Of a stretch of 34,584 nucleotides of DNA, positions 31,230 through 34,584 are shown piece by piece (within the stretch, counting starts at the first letter, position 1; the number at the start of each line of letters is the position of its first letter). The notes beneath the pieces were generated by a model, which ran no database searches, had not been told where the DNA came from, and was given only the letters and a program-made list of their open reading frames with translations. Both the position numbers and the translations under genes were made by a program. The DNA comes from Candidatus Thiomargarita nelsonii (GTDB lineage Bacteria; Pseudomonadota; Gammaproteobacteria; Beggiatoales; Beggiatoaceae): NCBI GenBank assembly GCA_000785145.2, contig JSZA02000073.1:1-34584 (forward strand), in the 5' to 3' direction.

Positions 31230-33081
31230 TTATTCTCTAGCCGCCAAAGCTTGCGCGTCCACCGCCGCCAAAGTCAATAAAATAAGTCCCTTTGTCCAAA
31301 ATCAACAATTGCATCGCCGCTGCACACGACACACCCTCACGCAAACCAATAATATCTATTGTATCGCGCAAATTTTCTTGGAAGGTGCCAACCGGTCCCG
31401 CTATCAAAGCATCTGCTTCTCCGCGCCGTAACAATAGCGAGCCTAAAACCGTGGTATTGCTACGCACCACCACTTCAGCTTGAGCCGGCCAAACGCCGCG
31501 TCTGCCCATAATATCGTGATATTCTTCCGCTAAATTGGTATGCCGCTTGCCGCTTTGCGGATCGATCAATTCAAAATCAACATCAGGGCGGATGTGTAGG
31601 CGTAATTGTTTGATACGTTGGCTAACCACCTTATGTCTGCCTACGACAATAGGATGGACTCCCCCTTCATCTATCAACACTTGCACCGTTCGCAATACTC
31701 GCCGATCTTCACCCTCAGAAAAAATGATCCGCTGTGGGTTTTCCCAAGCACGGTTGAACACACTTTTCATCACATTGGTAGAGCGGAACATGTACTGCGC
31801 CAACTTTTCCCGGTAAGCCTCAAAATCTTTCACCGGGCGTGTCGCTACGCCACTCTCCATCGCTGCCTTAGCCACCGCTGGCGGAATCACCGTAATGAGA
31901 CGCGGATCAAAGGGTTTGGGAATAATATATTCTGGACCAAAGTGTAAATCTTCGCCACCATAAGCCTTATCTAAGACTTCTGAGGCATCAGCAGTCGCAA
32001 GATCAGACTTTGTGGTGGTCACTAAATCAGCAATCGCTCGCACACAGGCTAAACGCATTTCCTTATTAATGTGCCCCCACATCTAAGGCGCCGCGAAAGA
32101 TAAAGGGAAAACAAAGTACATTATTGACCTGATTAGGATAATCAGAACGCCCCGTCGCAATAATCGCATTAGGGCGCACGGCACGCGCTTCTTCGGGCAA
32201 AATTTCTGGGACAGGATTAGCCAAGGCTAAAATTAAGGGTTGTTCAACCATTTTATCGACCATTTCTGGCTTGAGCAATCCGGCGACGGATAAACCTAGA
32301 AAAATATCGGCCCCTTTAATTTAATGGCATCATCTAAAGTACGCAGATCAGTCTCAATGGCATAAGCTTCCTTATAAGGGTCCATCCTTTTAGGACGACC
32401 TTTGTACAACACACCAGACGAGTCAGTGACAATGATGTTTTCTTTTTTAATACCTAAGCCAACGAGCAAATTTAAACAGGCGATGGCAGCCGCGCCGGCA
32501 CCCGATGTCACTAATTTGACTTCGCCAATCTCTTTTTTAATCAGCCGCAAAGCATTGAGTACCGCTGCTCCAACGCAAATCGCTGTGCCATGCTGATCGT
32601 CGTGAAATACCGGAATATTCATGCGATCTTTGAGTTTCTGCTCAATGAAAAAACACTCCGGGGATTTAATATCTTCAAGATTGATGGCACCAAATGTAGG
32701 CTCCAATGCGGCAATCATATCAACCAGTTTATCCGGATCTTTTTCATTGATTTCAAGATCAAAAACATCAATCCCTGCAAACTTTTTAAACAAGACGGCT
32801 TTGCCTTCCATAACGGGTTTAGAAGCCAAGGCACCGATACTACCTAAACCAAGTACGGCAGTGCCATTGGTAACCACCGCGACTAAATTGGCGCGTGAAG
32901 TCACGGTAGAAACTTCTCTGGGATCGCGGACAATTTCATAACAGGCAGCGGCAACGCCTGGAGAGTAAGCTAATGCTAAGTCACGTTGATTAGCGAGCGG
33001 TTTAGTGGCTTGTATTGCCAACTTGCCCGGGTGTGGAAAACGGTGATAATACAAGGCGCTTTCACTTAAATCGTCAGACAT
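31230..33081 (-). pseudogene. maeB: Decayed NADP-malic enzyme with phosphotransacetylase-like domain
   Basis: Three frames together cover a MaeB protein. The first (33081-32296) starts MSDDLSESALYYHRFPHPGK and holds the malic enzyme core with LAYSPGVAAAC, AVLGLGSIGALASKPVMEGK, IPVFHDDQHGTAI and TSGAGAAAIACL. A one-base loss in a G-run near 32310 shifts the frame to GADIFLGLSVAGLLKPEMVD, then a second shift near 32080 leads to GHINKEMRLACVRAIADL and the PTA domain start (RIIFSEGEDRRVLRTVQVLI). The frame ends at LILDKGTYFI, after which about 160 residues are missing, and the genuine last residues TLAAVDAQALAARE survive in another frame to the stop at 31230. The gene cannot make functional enzyme unless the frameshifts are sequencing errors; the internal deletion is real sequence. 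Confidence 0.85.
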
Positions 33082-33214
33082 GATGTTGTCCTTTGGTGGT
33101 TTTAAATACGATTTTTTATTTTAAATTTAAATTAAGAATAAAACTTGTCAATTTTCTGACCGTTGTCTATGATGAAGGCTCTGTAAATACTTTAACACGA
33201 TTGAGGAATCTACC
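33082..33214. other. Divergent intergenic region between decayed maeB and DUF1269-like gene
   Basis: About 130 AT-rich bases. The segment near 33140-33190 (TTGTCAATTTTCTGACC and TATGATGAAGGC) could hold a promoter for the plus-strand gene, with AATACTTTAAC as leader, but no confident boxes can be named. Confidence 0.3.
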
Positions 33215-33727
33215 ATGCGTAGAAGACTTTATTTTATGTTACCTGATGTGGACCATTGCAAACAACTCGTCGCTGAGTTACAAAACGCGGGTATGCCTGA
33301 ACGCGATATCCATGTTGTTGCTCGCAATGACATCCCACTAGAAAATTTGCCCAAGGCATCAGTATTGCAAAAAACTGAATTGACTTATGGTTTGGAATTA
33401 GGAGTTGGCGTGGGTAGTATTGCCGGAATGTTGGGCGGCGTGTTAGCAGTGACATTTCCGCCGGCTGGTTTAGTCCTTGGGGGTGGTGCTGTGATTGCGA
33501 CGACACTCGCAGGCGCCAGTTTCGGCAGCGTTGTTTCGCTTTTAATTGCCCGTGATATTCCTAACCACGAATTGCAAACTTTTCAAACAGGGATTGCTCA
33601 AGGACAAACTTTACTGATATTGGATATACCGACACCGCAGATTGATGAGATAACTCAACTCATAAAAAACACTCATCCTGAAGCTCAAATTGGGGTTGTT
33701 AAAGCTGCTAAAGCGAGGTGCGATTAA
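33215..33727 (+). CDS. DUF1269-like glycine-zipper protein (general stress type)
   Basis: The 170-aa protein has an N-terminal ferredoxin-like half (YFMLPDVDHCKQLVAELQNA, then GMPERDIHVVARNDIPL) and a central glycine-rich membrane-active segment: GVGVGSIAGMLGGVLAVTFP, then GLVLGGGAVIATTLAG. The C-terminus returns to soluble sequence (TLLILDIPTPQIDEITQLIK). This is the pattern of DUF1269/general stress 17M-type proteins. No enzymatic role is known. It stands alone between decayed maeB and a terminator-like hairpin. ATG at 33215 follows a short AT-rich leader. Confidence 0.75.
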   Translation: MRRRLYFMLPDVDHCKQLVAELQNAGMPERDIHVVARNDIPLENLPKASVLQKTELTYGLELGVGVGSIAGMLGGVLAVTFPPAGLVLGGGAVIATTLAGASFGSVVSLLIARDIPNHELQTFQTGIAQGQTLLILDIPTPQIDEITQLIKNTHPEAQIGVVKAAKARCD

Positions 33728-33737
33728 ATATCGAGTA

Positions 33738-33771
33738 CATGGAAATAAACGAATACTTGTTTATTTCCATG
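33738..33771 (+). terminator. Probable terminator after the DUF1269-like gene
   Basis: CATGGAAATAAAC at 33738-33750 and GTTTATTTCCATG at 33759-33771 form a perfect 13-bp stem with an 8-base loop. A weak TTGTTATT follows. It lies 10 bases after the stop. A long perfect stem with poor T-tail could also be another short palindrome. Confidence 0.6.
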
Positions 33772-33829
33772 TTGTTATTAGCAGTCGCCTCATTAAATGA
33801 GATGGCTTAAAATGGGCTCTCATGTATTT

Positions 33830-34246
33830 TTAAACAACTGTTTTCAAATAAAAAAAATATAAACCCTGCTCAACCTTGTTAAAGTCGAATTCAATCGGGA
33901 ATATGGACCGTCTTGCCAATTCAATTAATCCTAATTTCGCTCCTTGACTGCCAATATAATGCGCCTTCTGATATTCTTGCTTGTAATAAAGATTGAGATC
34001 ATCCTTGTTCATATTCTGCAAGAGCATGAGTTGTTCCCTAAGCGTATTGACTGTTCGTTTATCAAACACACGTCCGCATAACACATAATAATGTCCCTCT
34101 TCATAACCCACTACAATGACACTATCCCTTAATTCTGCTGTTTGGGATTGATGCATAAAATTATCAGCGTTTTCAGCAGAATAAAAGATAATGTTTTGGT
34201 TAGATACGCCTACCAACTTTGAATGGCACCGATGACGGGGACGCAC
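33830..34246 (-). pseudogene. SiaB-like (DUF6272) kinase, N-terminus missing
   Basis: The frame contains QNIIFYSAENADNFMHQSQT, then ELRDSVIVVGYEEGHYYVLC and YIGSQGAKLGLIELARRSIF with FYLKTVV at the end. GAxLGLIELARR with the preceding Asn-containing helix is the signature of SiaB-family protein kinases, which phosphorylate the anti-anti-sigma-like protein SiaC. The family's first 50-60 residues are missing: upstream the sequence becomes repeat-like (GTAGGGTGCGTCC) and MRPRHRCHSKLVG is not family sequence. No siaA, siaC or siaD is adjacent in the window. Confidence 0.65.
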
Positions 34247-34247
34247 C

Positions 34248-34584
34248 CTACACTTGCTTCATTTCAAAAATTCGTAATTGTTCGGCTAATTGTTTAGCAC
34301 GTTGTTCTGCCAGAATACGCGCCTGTTTTTCCGCCTGATGTGCCTGTTTTTCTCTTAAATAATTAGGCATGACAAATTGTTGATAAACCTTATTTTCAAC
34401 CATTTCTTCAATAGATGGTTTTTCAAATAAGTCGGAGATCCTAAATTGAAAACCGGGTAAGACTTTGGATTTTATAATGTCTCCTTTTTGAGGTTTGATG
34501 GCTTTATAAATGCGCCGCGTTTTGTTCAAACGAAAAAATTGTGTACGTTCTCGCTGGGCATCCAAAATATAGTATTCTTTTATC
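34248..34584 (-). CDS. Uma2 family endonuclease, C-terminal part (continues beyond the window)
   Basis: The minus-strand frame is open to the window end and reads IKEYYILDAQRERTQFFRLN, then KSKVLPGFQFRISDLFEKPS. These match the second half of Uma2 (DUF820) proteins, which have a PD-(D/E)XK fold and are very numerous in cyanobacteria and Beggiatoa. A long basic-acidic helix follows (EKQARILAEQRAKQLAEQLR), the usual C-terminal extension. The N-terminal catalytic residues would lie outside the window. The ATG at 34565 is internal and not the real start. Function in vivo is unknown. Confidence 0.75.
   Translation of the reverse strand, partial: IKEYYILDAQRERTQFFRLNKTRRIYKAIKPQKGDIIKSKVLPGFQFRISDLFEKPSIEEMVENKVYQQFVMPNYLREKQAHQAEKQARILAEQRAKQLAEQLRIFEMKQV

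Overview
The window looks like chromosomal DNA of a large-genome gammaproteobacterium, most likely a filamentous sulfur oxidiser of the Beggiatoa / Thiomargarita / Thioploca type. That is inference. It rests on moderate-to-high AT content, the large NAD-glutamate dehydrogenase, a SiaB-type kinase fragment, Uma2 and Rpn-like nuclease fragments, and very dense short palindromic intergenic repeats with CGCAGAGCG or GGGGCAACCC cores. No rRNA, tRNA or CRISPR array was seen.

Layout. 1-1700: a broken Calx-beta protein fragment and a secreted protein, then a gene-free stretch. 1707-5451: an AAA ATPase gene followed by a DUF4276-like (TOPRIM-type) gene, a layout typical of two-gene defence modules. 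The second gene is split by an IS607-family element with a decayed tnpA and a tnpB that keeps its catalytic residues. 5708-10279: NAD-glutamate dehydrogenase. 10440-13500: a decayed nuclease fragment, a phage Rha-type regulator, a double-HTH regulator, a membrane J-like protein and a transposase remnant. 13798-18043: a minus-strand accessory block holding a ParA-like ATPase translationally coupled to a Schlafen/AlbA_2 protein, a frameshifted AAA ATPase and a PD-(D/E)XK-like protein. 18101-18655: a small secreted protein. 18754-21794: the housekeeping run rsmI-pheA-hisC. 21909-26151: a GAF histidine kinase, a broken aspartic-protease pair, and a REC-kinase-REC-PAS hybrid kinase. 26200-27599: prmC and a DUF2062 membrane protein. 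27604-28467: a lipoprotein pseudogene. 28621-30499: a divergent ADP-ribosylglycohydrolase / Fic AMPylase pair. 30569-33081: an Rpn-like fragment abutting a badly decayed maeB. 33215-34584: a DUF1269-like protein, a SiaB-like fragment and a partial Uma2 nuclease.

The window is dominated by decay and repeat invasion. At least nine genes are broken or truncated. Short palindromic repeats lie in most intergenic gaps, supply stop codons or C-terminal residues to several genes, and in one case (28530-28666) form a clean MITE with an 18-bp perfect terminal inverted repeat and an 11-bp target duplication. The most notable candidate systems are the interrupted AAA-DUF4276 module, the ParA-Schlafen operon and the ADP-ribosylglycohydrolase/Fic divergent pair. 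None of these functions has been tested here; they are inferred from motifs and gene order.
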